From contig NZ_QYTV02000010.1 of assembly GCF_003605385.1 (NCBI RefSeq), positions 84,779 through 148,778 on the forward strand: a DNA stretch of 64,000 bases, read 5' to 3'. Positions within the stretch are counted from its first letter, which is position 1. Every line of letters begins with the position of its first letter. Positions 44,839 to 53,537 of this stretch are shown piece by piece. The position numbers and the translations under genes were made by a program. Below the pieces are notes generated by a model. It worked only from the letters and a program-made list of their open reading frames with translations. It was not told the DNA's origin and searched no databases. This DNA comes from Siminovitchia acidinfaciens. Lineage in GTDB: Bacteria; Bacillota; Bacilli; Bacillales; Bacillaceae_C.

Positions 44839-45005
44839 GGGATTATCGGTGAACTGATACCTTTTTTCTATCGCTATTATCGTTGATATTTATTAAGGTA
44901 AGCCGCTTAATATTTTTATGATCTTTTTTTAAAAAGATCCACAATTAAACCATATACTTGTTTATAATTCATACTCATGAAACCAGGCTAAAGTGGTTCA
45001 CTTTC

Positions 45006-45040
45006 TAAAAAAAGACTAGCAACTGATCTGTCGCTAGTCT
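45006..45040 (-). terminator. Terminator of the cDPG synthetase-like gene
   Basis: The stem AGACTAGC/GCTAGTCT is followed by seven U on the minus strand. Confidence 0.85.
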
Positions 45041-45069
45041 AATACTAATCTTTAAAGCATCGGATATTA

Positions 45070-46410
45070 TCACACAAGCTTATGTTCTTGGATAAAATCC
45101 TTTAAAATACCCTTTAAATTCGGACTGCTGATTTCATCTAAATCATAGTGTACACGTGTGCACGGTTTATTAATTGAAATGACGCGAGATAAATCGATCG
45201 GCGTCCCAATGATCACTGCATCACAGTCGGCCTTATTAATCGTTTCTTCAAGATCTTTTAATTGCTGTTCGCCGTATCCCATCGCTGGAAGGACGTTACC
45301 AATATGTTGGTATTTGTTTAACGTCTCGGTTAATGTACCTACCGCAAATGGCCGGGGATCAACGATTTCCTTCGCTCCCAAACGTTCAGCTGCAACTGTA
45401 CCTGCACCAAGTTTCATTTCTCCATGTGTCAATGTCGGACCATCTTCAACGACCAACACGCGTTTTCCAATGATACTCTCTGGATGATCGACTGTAATCT
45501 TTGATTCAGCTTTAATAATTGTGCTATTTGGACTTGCGAATTTTATATTATTTTCTACGATTTGAACGGCTTCCTCTGATGCACTATCCACTTTGTTAAT
45601 GATGGCCACATCGGTTGTTCTTAAACAGACTTCGCCAGGATAGTATTTCAGCTCATGACCTGGGCGATGCGGGTCCAAGACAGTGACAGCTAAATCAGGC
45701 TCAAAGAATGAGAAATCATTATTTCCCCCATCCCATAAAATAACGTCACAGCCATCTGGATCATTTTCAGCTGCTGCCAAAATGTCTGCATAATCTACGC
45801 CGGCATACACAATATTTCCTCGTGCCACATGAGGTTCATATTCTTCCATTTCTTCGATTGTACAATTATGTTTCTTTAAATCCTCAACTGTCGCAAAGCG
45901 CTGCACACGTTGTGCATTTAAATCGCCGTACGGCATTGGATGTCTCACTGCAACGACTTTTAAATCATGCTCCAACAGCGTTTCGATAATTTTTCGCGAC
46001 GTTTGACTTTTTCCTGTTCCAGTTCGCACAGCGCAAACAGAAATGACAGGCTTATTACTTTTTAACATCGTGCTGTTTGGACCTAGCAATGTGAAGTTAG
46101 CACCCGCTGCATTTACGATCGCACCCACGCCCATAACATCTTCGTAATTAACATCACTATACGCAAAAACACATTCATCCACTTGCAATTCTTTAATCAA
46201 CTCTGGTAATTGGTCCTGTGAATAAATGGGAATACCATCAGGGTAAAGTTCACCCGCTAATTCACTCGGATATTTACGTCCATCAATATCTGGAATTTGT
46301 GCTGCTGTAAAAGCAACAACATTATATGCATCATTATCACGATAATACGTATTAAAGTTGTGAAAATCTCTTCCTGCCGCACCTATAATAATAATATTTT
46401 TTCTTTCCAT
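45070..46410 (-). CDS. Cyclic 2,3-diphosphoglycerate synthetase-like P-loop protein
   Basis: This 446-residue protein is colinear with the COG2403 family, named after the archaeal enzyme that cyclises 2,3-diphosphoglycerate with ATP. It begins IIIIGAAGRDFHNFNTYYRD, has LLGPNSTMLKSNKPVISV and a P-loop, VRTGTGKSQTSRKI, at about 128-141. VILWDGGNNDFSF and TVLDPHRPGHEL follow. In archaea the product is a thermoprotectant; the bacterial role is not established and the protein is often annotated simply as GTPase. A sigma-A promoter overlapped by a PerR/Fur-like box precedes it. A decayed partial copy lies at 60605-60823. Confidence 0.85.
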   Translation of the reverse strand: MERKNIIIIGAAGRDFHNFNTYYRDNDAYNVVAFTAAQIPDIDGRKYPSELAGELYPDGIPIYSQDQLPELIKELQVDECVFAYSDVNYEDVMGVGAIVNAAGANFTLLGPNSTMLKSNKPVISVCAVRTGTGKSQTSRKIIETLLEHDLKVVAVRHPMPYGDLNAQRVQRFATVEDLKKHNCTIEEMEEYEPHVARGNIVYAGVDYADILAAAENDPDGCDVILWDGGNNDFSFFEPDLAVTVLDPHRPGHELKYYPGEVCLRTTDVAIINKVDSASEEAVQIVENNIKFASPNSTIIKAESKITVDHPESIIGKRVLVVEDGPTLTHGEMKLGAGTVAAERLGAKEIVDPRPFAVGTLTETLNKYQHIGNVLPAMGYGEQQLKDLEETINKADCDAVIIGTPIDLSRVISINKPCTRVHYDLDEISSPNLKGILKDFIQEHKLV

Positions 46411-46437
46411 TGAACTCTCTCCTATAATTACAATGAA

Positions 46438-46474
46438 TTATTATAATTATAACTTTCTTTGTATATTAATACAA
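46438..46474 (-). promoter_or_regulatory. Sigma-A promoter with PerR/Fur-like box before the cDPG synthetase-like gene
   Basis: On the minus strand TTGTAT and TATAAT are 17 bases apart. TTATAATTATAATAA at 46438-46452 overlaps the -10 and matches PerR at 14 of 15 positions. AT-rich promoters can match by chance, so control by PerR or Fur is only a suggestion. Confidence 0.5.
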
Positions 46475-46589
46475 TAGGGTTTTCAAATGAAATGAAAAAA
46501 CTTACAAAAAATCGGTATATCCAAATGAGGGATTCCTATCGTCTAAAGTCCAAAACATATCCGATTCAACTGAGCGTAATTTGCTCGTC

Positions 46590-46717
46590 CGTGAGACCTC
46601 CCCAGGTAAGAACGATAACCTTCTTCTCATGTAACTGCTATATTTACGGTATGGGATTCGGGCAGTGTTGCGCCTGTAGTGGACTTTCAACCAAGTTATC
46701 GCCCATGCCGGGCGCAC
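46590..46717 (-). mobile_element. Group II intron 5' remnant, copy 1
   Basis: On the minus strand the sequence starts GTGCGCCCGGCATGGGCGAT at 46717. GTGYG is the 5' signature of group II introns, and this start recalls bacterial class C introns. It then continues with parts of domain I, including GGGGAGGTCT. The start is directly preceded by a terminator hairpin, the known insertion target of class C introns. An internal deletion is visible against copy 2, and the reverse transcriptase gene and 3' end are missing. The 490-base gap holding it contains nothing else but the promoter at 46438. Confidence 0.6.
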
Positions 46718-46718
46718 A

Positions 46719-46758
46719 TAAAAAATGAGGTCATGCTCCTAAAAGCATGACCTCATTT
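46719..46758 (-). terminator. Terminator downstream of the Rieske dioxygenase genes
   Basis: The stem AATGAGGTCATGCT/AGCATGACCTCATT is followed by six U on the minus strand and then immediately by the intron remnant. Confidence 0.85.
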
Positions 46759-46900
46759 TCCGAACTATTTAGACAAATCCATCTGGTTTCGGCATACCTC
46801 TGCACCATCAATCCAAATCTTTTACAACAAATCCAAAGATAAGATTATATAGAAAAGGTGTTCGCGTCATCACCATGGGGAGACTCGAAAGGGCGCAATT

Positions 46901-47434
46901 CTACAAAAACATACTCAAATTCATAACCGTTAATACTGCCTGATCAGGAATGATGGTCCTTGCAGCAATCTTCCACTGCCCATCCACTTTCCGAATGATG
47001 TCTTCCCGTTCGCCAATAATTTCTTCTATTTGATGTTCGGAAGCTCTGTTGCGTTTGAAGTGAAAATAGCTTCGGACGTTATATTCATCAGAATTAGCAC
47101 CAGGGCTTACCATGATGTTGGTGATATAATGCCTCTGCCTTGTTCGTGGATCTTCAACCCACGCGGACCTCGTATAAAGCCGTTTCACCCTTGTCTCAAG
47201 GGACTTTTTCGTTTCTTCAAAATATGTCATATCATCAACGATATTTGAACCGTCTCTTCTTTCCGTTGTCACACGCAACGGCATGCGATATATAATATCA
47301 TCGGTTAATAAATCATACCATTCTTGGTACATATGGTGGTCTAACAAATAGGCTTCATGATACAGAAATTGAGTAATTTCATGTTGTAATTCTGAATTCA
47401 CTGGAGTGTTTTGAAGGTATAATTCCATGCTCAC
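46901..47434 (-). CDS. Aromatic-ring-hydroxylating dioxygenase, beta subunit
   Basis: This 177-residue small subunit of Rieske non-heme iron dioxygenases has the SnoaL/NTF2-like fold. It has family-typical EAYLLDHHMYQEWYDLLTDDI near the N-terminus, RSAWVEDPRTRQRHYITNI in the middle and VDGQWKIAARTIIPD at the end. It supports the alpha subunit structurally. The GTG at 47434 overlaps the alpha stop by four bases (GTGA) with a GAGGAGG site seven bases before it. An ATG two codons later is the alternative start. It ends about 140 bases before a terminator. Confidence 0.88.
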   Translation of the reverse strand: MSMELYLQNTPVNSELQHEITQFLYHEAYLLDHHMYQEWYDLLTDDIIYRMPLRVTTERRDGSNIVDDMTYFEETKKSLETRVKRLYTRSAWVEDPRTRQRHYITNIMVSPGANSDEYNVRSYFHFKRNRASEHQIEEIIGEREDIIRKVDGQWKIAARTIIPDQAVLTVMNLSMFL

Positions 47435-48789
47435 TGGCTATCCTCCTCTTCGTCCAAAAGATCTTTTGAAATTAGTTCAAACCAACGACTTTGAATACTT
47501 CTTGCTAAGTTATCCGTGTAAGTAGATGGGTAAGCAATACCTGGTCCAGGGAAGTTATCAACTGGTTCAAATACGTCTTCTCCCAATAGGTAGTTGTTCA
47601 GATTATTATAGCTTAATTCCTTATCTTCCATCATGAGCGCGTCGTTTACTTGAATAATACGAGCCCAAACTTCTGTATCATCCTGCTCTAATGTTCCAGA
47701 GGGACCAAAGGAACCGACATAAGCCTTATATGCTTTGTCCTTGTATTCCTCGGGTGCTGCCTTATCAACTAAACACCAACACCATATTTCTACCTTATCA
47801 GGCCCTAAAGGTCTCCAAACCCGAAGATTTAGGTAGTTGCACATCTCGCCTTCCATCCCATGCACTGGACTGTCGAAAGCAAGGTTAGGGAAGATACCAC
47901 CGACAAAAACGGTCGCATTTGATAAGATTTCATTTTGTTCAGGACTTAAATTTCTTTCAAACATTGGCCACATCGATTCAGGCAATGTTTGGTATTTATA
48001 CGGTGAGACGCCTGTTTTAGATGTCATAATACTTAGACCATGACCGTTACCTAAAACGATCTGATGCCCATAACTCGCAAAATTTGGGTCACTTGGACTG
48101 ATTCCTAATTCAACAGTGGAACGGTGGTTCGTTTGAACATGATATGGGTCTGAAGCAAAGTTTTCTTGCGTCATCTTCCAGTTGGCTTGTGCTGTCCAAC
48201 GTTGAGGAACGCCTATAACTTCCATTCCGCCATCACTTCTGCCTAGCAGGATGTCTAAATACCATTTCATATCCCCTAGGTAATCTTCCAAAGGCATGGC
48301 TTGATGATCCAAGCTTGCAAATATCAACCCTTGGTACATCCCTACTTTCGGAATTGGACGTAGCCCCCACTCGTCCTTTTTCATTTTTTCTCCGTATACC
48401 GTTTTACCGGATACGACACCAATCAGTTCCCCTTCAAGGTTAAAACTCCATCCATGATAGGGACAAGTAAATGTTTTCTTATTTCCGAAATCAGCTGTAC
48501 ATAGATGTGCGCCTCTATGCGTACAGGAGTTTAAATAAGCTTTAATCTCTCCGGAATTTGTTTTTACAAGTAATACTGGATCATTCGCAATCCAACGCGT
48601 CACATAACTTCCGGGCTCTTTTAGTTCAGATTCATGCCCTATAAATTGCCACGTTTGACCAAAAATCTTTCTGCGTTCCAATTGATAAATATCCGGATCT
48701 GTCACTACCCATTGAGGCATTAAGCCCTTATCCAACTTTTCTTTCAGCATCTGTAATGTTTGCTTATTTACGCTATCTTTAACCAACAT
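47431..48789 (-). CDS. Aromatic-ring-hydroxylating dioxygenase, alpha subunit
   Basis: This is the catalytic subunit of a Rieske dioxygenase. Of its 452 residues, the [2Fe-2S] ligands are Cys89 and His91 (CTHRGAH) and Cys109 and His112 (CPYHGW). The mononuclear iron site is in N-x3-D-x2-H-x4-H at 210-222 (ENFASDPYHVQTNH). It hydroxylates an aromatic ring to a cis-diol, using electrons from a ferredoxin and a reductase. Neither electron-transfer partner nor a cis-diol dehydrogenase is nearby, so it must borrow partners from elsewhere. The substrate is not evident. The upstream region is very AT-rich with no sigma-54 element. Confidence 0.9.
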   Translation of the reverse strand: MLVKDSVNKQTLQMLKEKLDKGLMPQWVVTDPDIYQLERRKIFGQTWQFIGHESELKEPGSYVTRWIANDPVLLVKTNSGEIKAYLNSCTHRGAHLCTADFGNKKTFTCPYHGWSFNLEGELIGVVSGKTVYGEKMKKDEWGLRPIPKVGMYQGLIFASLDHQAMPLEDYLGDMKWYLDILLGRSDGGMEVIGVPQRWTAQANWKMTQENFASDPYHVQTNHRSTVELGISPSDPNFASYGHQIVLGNGHGLSIMTSKTGVSPYKYQTLPESMWPMFERNLSPEQNEILSNATVFVGGIFPNLAFDSPVHGMEGEMCNYLNLRVWRPLGPDKVEIWCWCLVDKAAPEEYKDKAYKAYVGSFGPSGTLEQDDTEVWARIIQVNDALMMEDKELSYNNLNNYLLGEDVFEPVDNFPGPGIAYPSTYTDNLARSIQSRWFELISKDLLDEEEDSQ

Positions 48790-49060
48790 TCTCCGTTCAC
48801 CTCATTAAATCTAATTTTGGTAGGTAAGATACAATTTCATTCATTTCTACCGTGAAATATCTACCGGGAATATTTACACATGATTTCAAGTTTTCAGGTT
48901 TTTTATGCTATATTTATAGTTTAGAACGTAGTATATATAATGTAAATACAGGTTTTTTATGGTTTTTTGTGATTTTTTATGATTATTTATTATTAGAGTA
49001 ATAAAATGAATGGAAGATATTTGCCTGAAAGGGGCCTTTTGAACAATAGTGAGATAATCT

Positions 49061-49198
49061 CTATAAATTATTCATATCTTTCGCAGATTGTAATACTAAT
49101 CTAGCAGAATCCCAAACATAATCACGGGTCCGTTTACGAGCTAAAAGTTGATAACTGGCTAATAGCTGTGTTGCTCTATATGACCTGGCCGAAAAGCT
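49061..49198 (-). pseudogene. Unrecognised C-terminal gene fragment (minus strand)
   Basis: An open frame reading SFSARSYRATQLLASYQLL, then ARKRTRDYVWDSARLVLQ and ending KDMNNL plus stop has coding-like composition but no start. It lies in the 955-base gap between the dioxygenase and the secreted Ig-like gene. I cannot name the family. Confidence 0.35.
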
Positions 49199-49372
49199 AA
49201 AGAGGAGGCTGATCGAAGATCGCCAAAGAGAACACTATCGAAAAGAGAAATGGATTTGCTGGATGGTTACCTAATCCACGTCCCCAGGGCCAAGAACTAC
49301 GTGCACTTGTGTTCTTTAAAAGAATGGGACAGTTTCAAAGTGATCAGCCAAGAAGGAGAAATTTTACTTTAA
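49160..49372 (+). pseudogene. Unrecognised frameshifted gene fragment (plus strand)
   Basis: One frame reads DLAEKLKRRLIEDRQREHYR and the next LLDGYLIHVPRAKNYVHLC, then SLKEWDSFKVISQEGEILL and a stop. The two join only with a frameshift near 49245. The composition is coding-like, but there is no start and the family is unknown to me. It is probably debris of a lost gene. Confidence 0.35.
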
Positions 49373-49562
49373 GCGGAGATTTTTCGGTTAAATGCAGAAT
49401 AGAGCTTGTTTGGGTTAAATAAGGGGAGGTTTTCCGACTATGCAAAGCAAAACCCTCATTTTCACGTTTTTCGAGTCAATAGGCAGAATCTCTTCGTCTA
49501 TTTAAGCTATTTTTAATGATAATTAAAATTAAGCGGAATTTTCCCGTCTATTTTATCAGATC
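49371..49562. repeat. About 190-bp intergenic repeat with four GCGGAA/TTCCG-like dyads
   Basis: Four imperfect dyads of the type AAGCGGAA-TTTTTCCG-CT occur at about 49371, 49421, 49479 and 49533, spaced 50-60 bases, in AT-rich sequence. The layout matches a non-coding repeat that I recall from other Bacillus-group genomes. No open frame covers it. Confidence 0.5.
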
Positions 49563-49675
49563 AAGTACTTAACCTGATCCCCCAACCAATAAGGGTAGAT
49601 CCTCTTGATCCCACCGTTAAGAAAACTTATAATGTTCCAGCCTCCCCAACTTTAAGGAGAGGCATTTACTAATAA

Positions 49676-49707
49676 CCTCATTAACTTATGGTACGGTTCA
49701 CCGCACC
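49676..49707. repeat. ACGGT-TC-ACCGT repeat, copy 1
   Basis: CCTCATTAACTTATGGTACG followed by GTTCACCGCACC. A small dyad (CGGTTCACCG) lies behind a CTCATTA arm. Four related copies lie between 51.8 and 57.3 kb. Confidence 0.6.
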
Positions 49708-49744
49708 TACCAAAGAAGCGGTTTTTGTTCAATTAAATGCTTCA

Positions 49745-51088
49745 TTATTTATATCCCTCTGCAGCGAAAATCCAAATTTTAGATCCATCGGTATATTTGC
49801 CTCTACTATCTACCATTAACTTAATATATCCTTTTTTTCTATCATGGGCAGTTACGGCAATATCTCTTTTTCCCTCCGCTTTCAAAAGGATAATTGAAGC
49901 TGGATGATTAAATACTTCACCTTTTTTTGCGACACGCCATTTTCCTTTTTTGCCATTTAAGTTATACGTTCCACCTTTATTAATGGTTAACGATCCCTTA
50001 TAAGCACCTTTACTATACTCACTTCCTGCGTTATTACCATTATAAAAATAGTCAACCATCGCACCTGGGATCCATAGTTTCCACTTTCCATAATAGGGAT
50101 CTACCCTTGCCACAGTAGTTTTTAAAGTAAGCTTTTTCCCTTTATAAGTTCCTGTGATGGTGACGTTCCCGTTTTTCCCTGTGAAGGTAACAACGCCCTT
50201 GGAGCTGACTTTTGCCACCTTCTTATTACTGGATTTCCAGACCACTCCTGATTTAAGCTTTACCTTTTTACCATTCATATAGGTTGCAGTAACGTTGATC
50301 TTGATTGGTTTTTTAGTATACTTCAACTTCGTTGTTGTTGAAAGTTTCTTTACCACATTTCCAACAGTTGTAGTCGCACTTGTCTTTTTCCCTTTATAAG
50401 TTGCTGTGATTGTCACCTTACCAGGCTTACCAGTAAAGGTAACTTTCCCTTTTGATACCGTGGCGACATTTTTGTTATTAGTTACCCACTTTACAGAGCT
50501 GGCTTTTACTGCTGCTTTGGTCTTGTTACTATAATTCGCAATAACCGACAACGTAACCGGAGTTGGACTGTATTTAAGCGTTTTATTAAACTTAATCGAA
50601 GTCACTTGAGGTGGCTTAGGTGGTTGAGCGGATGACTTTTCTAGAGCGTAATTAAATGAAACACCAGAATTTGATTTACCGGTGATCTGTAATTTAGCCC
50701 AAGTTCCATTCTTACATTTAAATATATACACATGTTCCTGCTTAGCATCAATGGCCTCTTGAGAACCTTTGGCTGAAGTTGGACTAACACTGTCAAATTT
50801 CACCTTACCTAGGTCGACAATCCCATTCCCCCATATCTCCGCACCTTCAGGAGAAAAAGCAACATCAGCATCTGTCCCCCGAGTCATTTTTCCTGTCTCT
50901 AAATTCATTCCTCCCAGACTAAGCGGACCTGACCAAGGCAATTTAATGCCAGGAATAGAAGTGTCATAGTTTGCCTTCTTTGTCTCCCCCCAGGAAATAG
51001 CTCCAGCAAAGCCTACCGTACTAAAGCAAAGGAAAGCCAACAAAAAAACCAACAAACTGCCCAATCGTTTCACTTTTTTCCCTCCCAT
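49745..51088 (-). CDS. Secreted protein with bacterial Ig-like (Big2) repeats
   Basis: This 447-residue exported protein has a signal peptide at about residues 1-28 (KKVKRLGSLLVFLLAFLCFS). An N-terminal domain of about 150 residues follows, then two tandem Ig-like modules and a C-terminal beta-rich domain (GSLTINKGGTYNLNGKKGKW). The modules contain the repeating pattern VKWVTNNKNVATVSKGKVTF and GVVWKSSNKKVAKVSSKGVV, typical of BID_2/Big2 domains. It is very rich in lysine and threonine. No LPXTG motif is present, so attachment to the wall is probably by charge. The ATG at 51088 follows GGGGGAG; the frame extends 20 codons upstream without support. Confidence 0.82.
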   Translation of the reverse strand: MGGKKVKRLGSLLVFLLAFLCFSTVGFAGAISWGETKKANYDTSIPGIKLPWSGPLSLGGMNLETGKMTRGTDADVAFSPEGAEIWGNGIVDLGKVKFDSVSPTSAKGSQEAIDAKQEHVYIFKCKNGTWAKLQITGKSNSGVSFNYALEKSSAQPPKPPQVTSIKFNKTLKYSPTPVTLSVIANYSNKTKAAVKASSVKWVTNNKNVATVSKGKVTFTGKPGKVTITATYKGKKTSATTTVGNVVKKLSTTTKLKYTKKPIKINVTATYMNGKKVKLKSGVVWKSSNKKVAKVSSKGVVTFTGKNGNVTITGTYKGKKLTLKTTVARVDPYYGKWKLWIPGAMVDYFYNGNNAGSEYSKGAYKGSLTINKGGTYNLNGKKGKWRVAKKGEVFNHPASIILLKAEGKRDIAVTAHDRKKGYIKLMVDSRGKYTDGSKIWIFAAEGYK

Positions 51089-51289
51089 AGCCAAAAAATC
51101 TCCCCCTAATACATCATGACTTTTTGCATTCCGGGCCTTTGGTAACATTTCTATAGATATATATTATATGAATAATCAGAAATTAATGCTGACAAAATCA
51201 TAATACTTTCGTCGCCGTAAACTGACATCATAAGAAATAGTGTCGCTCCTTAAATAATGTCGATGAACTTGGCAAAATGCATCCCGTTC

Positions 51290-51735
51290 ATAAGTCCCCT
51301 TCTTAAAAAAGTGCAGAGTAGCCCCTTATAGTCCTTGATGTTTTTTAAAATAAAAGTGCTTGGTAGCATGATGCCTTGGACATTTGTATGCTTTCATCTT
51401 TCTAATCCGATCGTTCAATCTGGAGGCATTGTAAACAAGCTTCAATAATTGGAAGTGACGCTTCGCATTCTCTTCAGTTATTGAGTCCAAGAATTCTTTT
51501 AGATACGCGTCTACCCTTTCAACTGCGGTCCGGGAGATCTCGCTTGAATTTCTTAAACTCCGGGATTTCCGCCGTTCAGATTGCCGTACTTCATCATGCC
51601 CGTAACGATGTATTTGCTCTTTGTACCGACCGCCAGATGTCCTTTGTAACCGAACCTGTAGACGTTTTCCCTTCGCTGTTCTTCTTGACGCCCCACTTGG
51701 GTCAATCGGAGCTTTCTTGTATGACTGATAACCCG
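51290..51735 (-). pseudogene. Degenerate DDE transposase fragment (IS1182/IS4-like)
   Basis: On the minus strand one frame gives RFGYKGHLAVGTKSKYIVTG at about 51597-51656. Another gives AVERVDAYLKEFLDSITEEN and then ASRLNDRIRKMKAYKCPRHH further on. These resemble the catalytic part of IS1182-type transposases (GYKxHxAVDxxSxYI), but the frames are broken by shifts and stops. No terminal inverted repeats were recognised. The 873-base gap holds this and one ACGGT repeat copy. Confidence 0.55.
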
Positions 51736-51850
51736 TCTATTTAAAAAAACCTCTAAACATAAGGTTAAAGGTTTCTACATAAATGAAATGTTTATTGAAC
51801 CATTTTTTCCTTTTTCCGAACATCTGCTGTTACATACCTCCTGCAACACA

Positions 51851-51886
51851 CTTATGATACGGTTTATCGTAACGATCTAAATGAGG
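51851..51886. repeat. ACGGT-TC-ACCGT repeat, copy 2
   Basis: CTTATGATACGGTTTATCGT, then AACGATCTAAATGAGG. This copy has the right-hand TAAATGAG arm. Confidence 0.6.
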
Positions 51887-51961
51887 TTTAACCCTTTGTA
51901 CTAAAAGGCGTAACTGGCAACTGGCCTAGCTCAAAGTTATTTAGGTTTTAACTGTCACTGC

Positions 51962-52924
51962 TTATGGGCAGAATAAACATAATCTTTCTTGTAAAACTTC
52001 TAAGACTTCTTTTGGCACTTCCCTGACCTTGATATCCCCACCTAGGAAAAGTAACCAATTTGTTATTTCAGTCAATTCTTCGGAATTATTAACATTGATA
52101 AAAGTCTCTAGAATGGCTGTGGTTTGGTAAGGATTCGTATAGGAAATTGATACTTTTAAAGGATGGTATTTTTTGAACTGGGCAATCGCCTTGGGACCAA
52201 GTTCAAGGACAAGGTTAATTGCTTCTTCTTGCTTACTTAGTTTTTCTAAAATTTCTTTCCTACTTGCTCTTTTTTTCGCAGGGTTTGGTTTGACATCGGT
52301 AAGATTGTCGACAAGGAAAACCTTTCTCTTTTTATTCTTTAAATCAAAGCCATCAATTAGCCAAAGGCCTTTTTCATGATAAAGGTGCAAGAGATAAATC
52401 GGAAAAGACTTTATTACCTTCTCTTCTTTGATGGTAATCAACAAATAGCTATCCAAAAGAAGTATTTGGATGAGTTTTTCTAACATAGGATGGGGTAGGT
52501 CTGACAGATCAAGTAGGTCGGGGTTATTGGGGTTGGTCCCTTCAAACAGCAAGATTTGATTTAATAGAACAAGGTCATCTTGCTGGTTTTCCGAGATGAG
52601 ACCCAATAATTTTTCAGCTAAAGACTGACGACTCTTTAGATAAGGGAGTTGTTTATTTTTTGTGGCCATAAAGGCAATAAAAAGAGCTTTAATCTCATTA
52701 TCGGTAAAGCGAACAGTGGGCAGGACAGAGTTGTTCATGACAAAATAACCGCCATCCCTTCCAACTTCAGAGACGAGTGGCATCCCCATGGCCTCAATTT
52801 CTCTAATATCTCTAATAGCTGTCGAACGAGAGATGTTAAATTCCCGCATGATTTCAGAAATTGTAAAGTGAGCGCGGTTGTTGATATACCGCATCATGGT
52901 ATTAATCCGTTCAACTTTTTTCAT
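51962..52924 (-). CDS. HTH/WYL-domain transcriptional regulator (YafY type)
   Basis: This 320-residue regulator has an N-terminal winged helix (about 1-60, FTISEIMREFNISRSTAIRDI, then REIEAMGMPLVSE). A central WYL-like domain at about 140-215 reads LITIKEEKVIKSFPIYLLHLYHEKGLWLIDGFD. A WCX-type C-terminal extension follows. WYL proteins bind small ligands or nucleic acids and often control stress or defence genes. It is divergent from the GyrI-like gene at 53032, separated by 107 bases. It probably regulates that gene pair. Confidence 0.85.
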   Translation of the reverse strand: MKKVERINTMMRYINNRAHFTISEIMREFNISRSTAIRDIREIEAMGMPLVSEVGRDGGYFVMNNSVLPTVRFTDNEIKALFIAFMATKNKQLPYLKSRQSLAEKLLGLISENQQDDLVLLNQILLFEGTNPNNPDLLDLSDLPHPMLEKLIQILLLDSYLLITIKEEKVIKSFPIYLLHLYHEKGLWLIDGFDLKNKKRKVFLVDNLTDVKPNPAKKRASRKEILEKLSKQEEAINLVLELGPKAIAQFKKYHPLKVSISYTNPYQTTAILETFINVNNSEELTEITNWLLFLGGDIKVREVPKEVLEVLQERLCLFCP

Positions 52925-53031
52925 CGGAACTCCTAAACAGTATCAGTTTTTGACATGATTTAAGGCTATTATAAACTCATCAAATGGAAAAACAAATCAT
53001 TTGATTAATAAAAAAGAGGAGTGTTTTAAAT

Positions 53032-53517
53032 ATGGCAGATTATACCCTTGAAGAAAAAGATAGCTTTACGGTTTTAGGTACTGGAACTGAGCTTATGAGC
53101 GATTACACAGACTTTGTTGGAATAAACAATGAAAAGGCAGACTTTTGGCAGGCCGTCAACCAAGATGGAAGGCTTGACACTTTAAAATCCATAGCCACAA
53201 ACGACTACATTTTTATCGTAAACGAAGCAGTGAATAACAAGATGATGCATTATGCTGGCGTTATGACAGAGGCACCGGCACCAGAACTAGAAGAATCTAG
53301 AGTCATCCAATTTCCCAAGGGGGAATACCTGGTTGTTAAAGGCGAAGGGAAGACGGTTGATGAATTAAGTAATAAAGTTACTGGTATTGCTTTTGGTCAA
53401 GCCTTACCAGAAGCAAAGGATTTTGCCTATGTCGGCGGGCCAAATGCAGCGGTTGTGATGGGGCAGCGAAACGGTTTATTTTATGGTGAAATGTGGATTC
53501 CTGTTGTTAGGAAATAA
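53032..53517 (+). CDS. GyrI-like effector-binding protein
   Basis: This 161-residue soluble protein matches the GyrI-like/AraC effector-binding fold. It has two SHS2-type halves with YAGVMTEAPAPE and the conserved FPKGEYLVVKGEG, ending FYGEMWIPV, typical of the domain. Such stand-alone proteins bind amphipathic drugs or hydrolyse cyclopropanoid toxins. It is preceded by an AAGAGG site, follows the divergent WYL regulator and is 20 bases before the next gene. Confidence 0.8.
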   Translation: MADYTLEEKDSFTVLGTGTELMSDYTDFVGINNEKADFWQAVNQDGRLDTLKSIATNDYIFIVNEAVNNKMMHYAGVMTEAPAPELEESRVIQFPKGEYLVVKGEGKTVDELSNKVTGIAFGQALPEAKDFAYVGGPNAAVVMGQRNGLFYGEMWIPVVRK

Positions 53518-53537
53518 AGATAAAAGGTGGAATGGAA

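Noticed and set aside
46459-46728. 89-codon plus-strand open frame over the intron remnant
   Set aside because: It is antisense to structured intron RNA sequence and has no protein-like features.
51481-51744. 87-codon plus-strand open frame
   Set aside because: It is antisense to a degenerate transposase recognisable on the minus strand.
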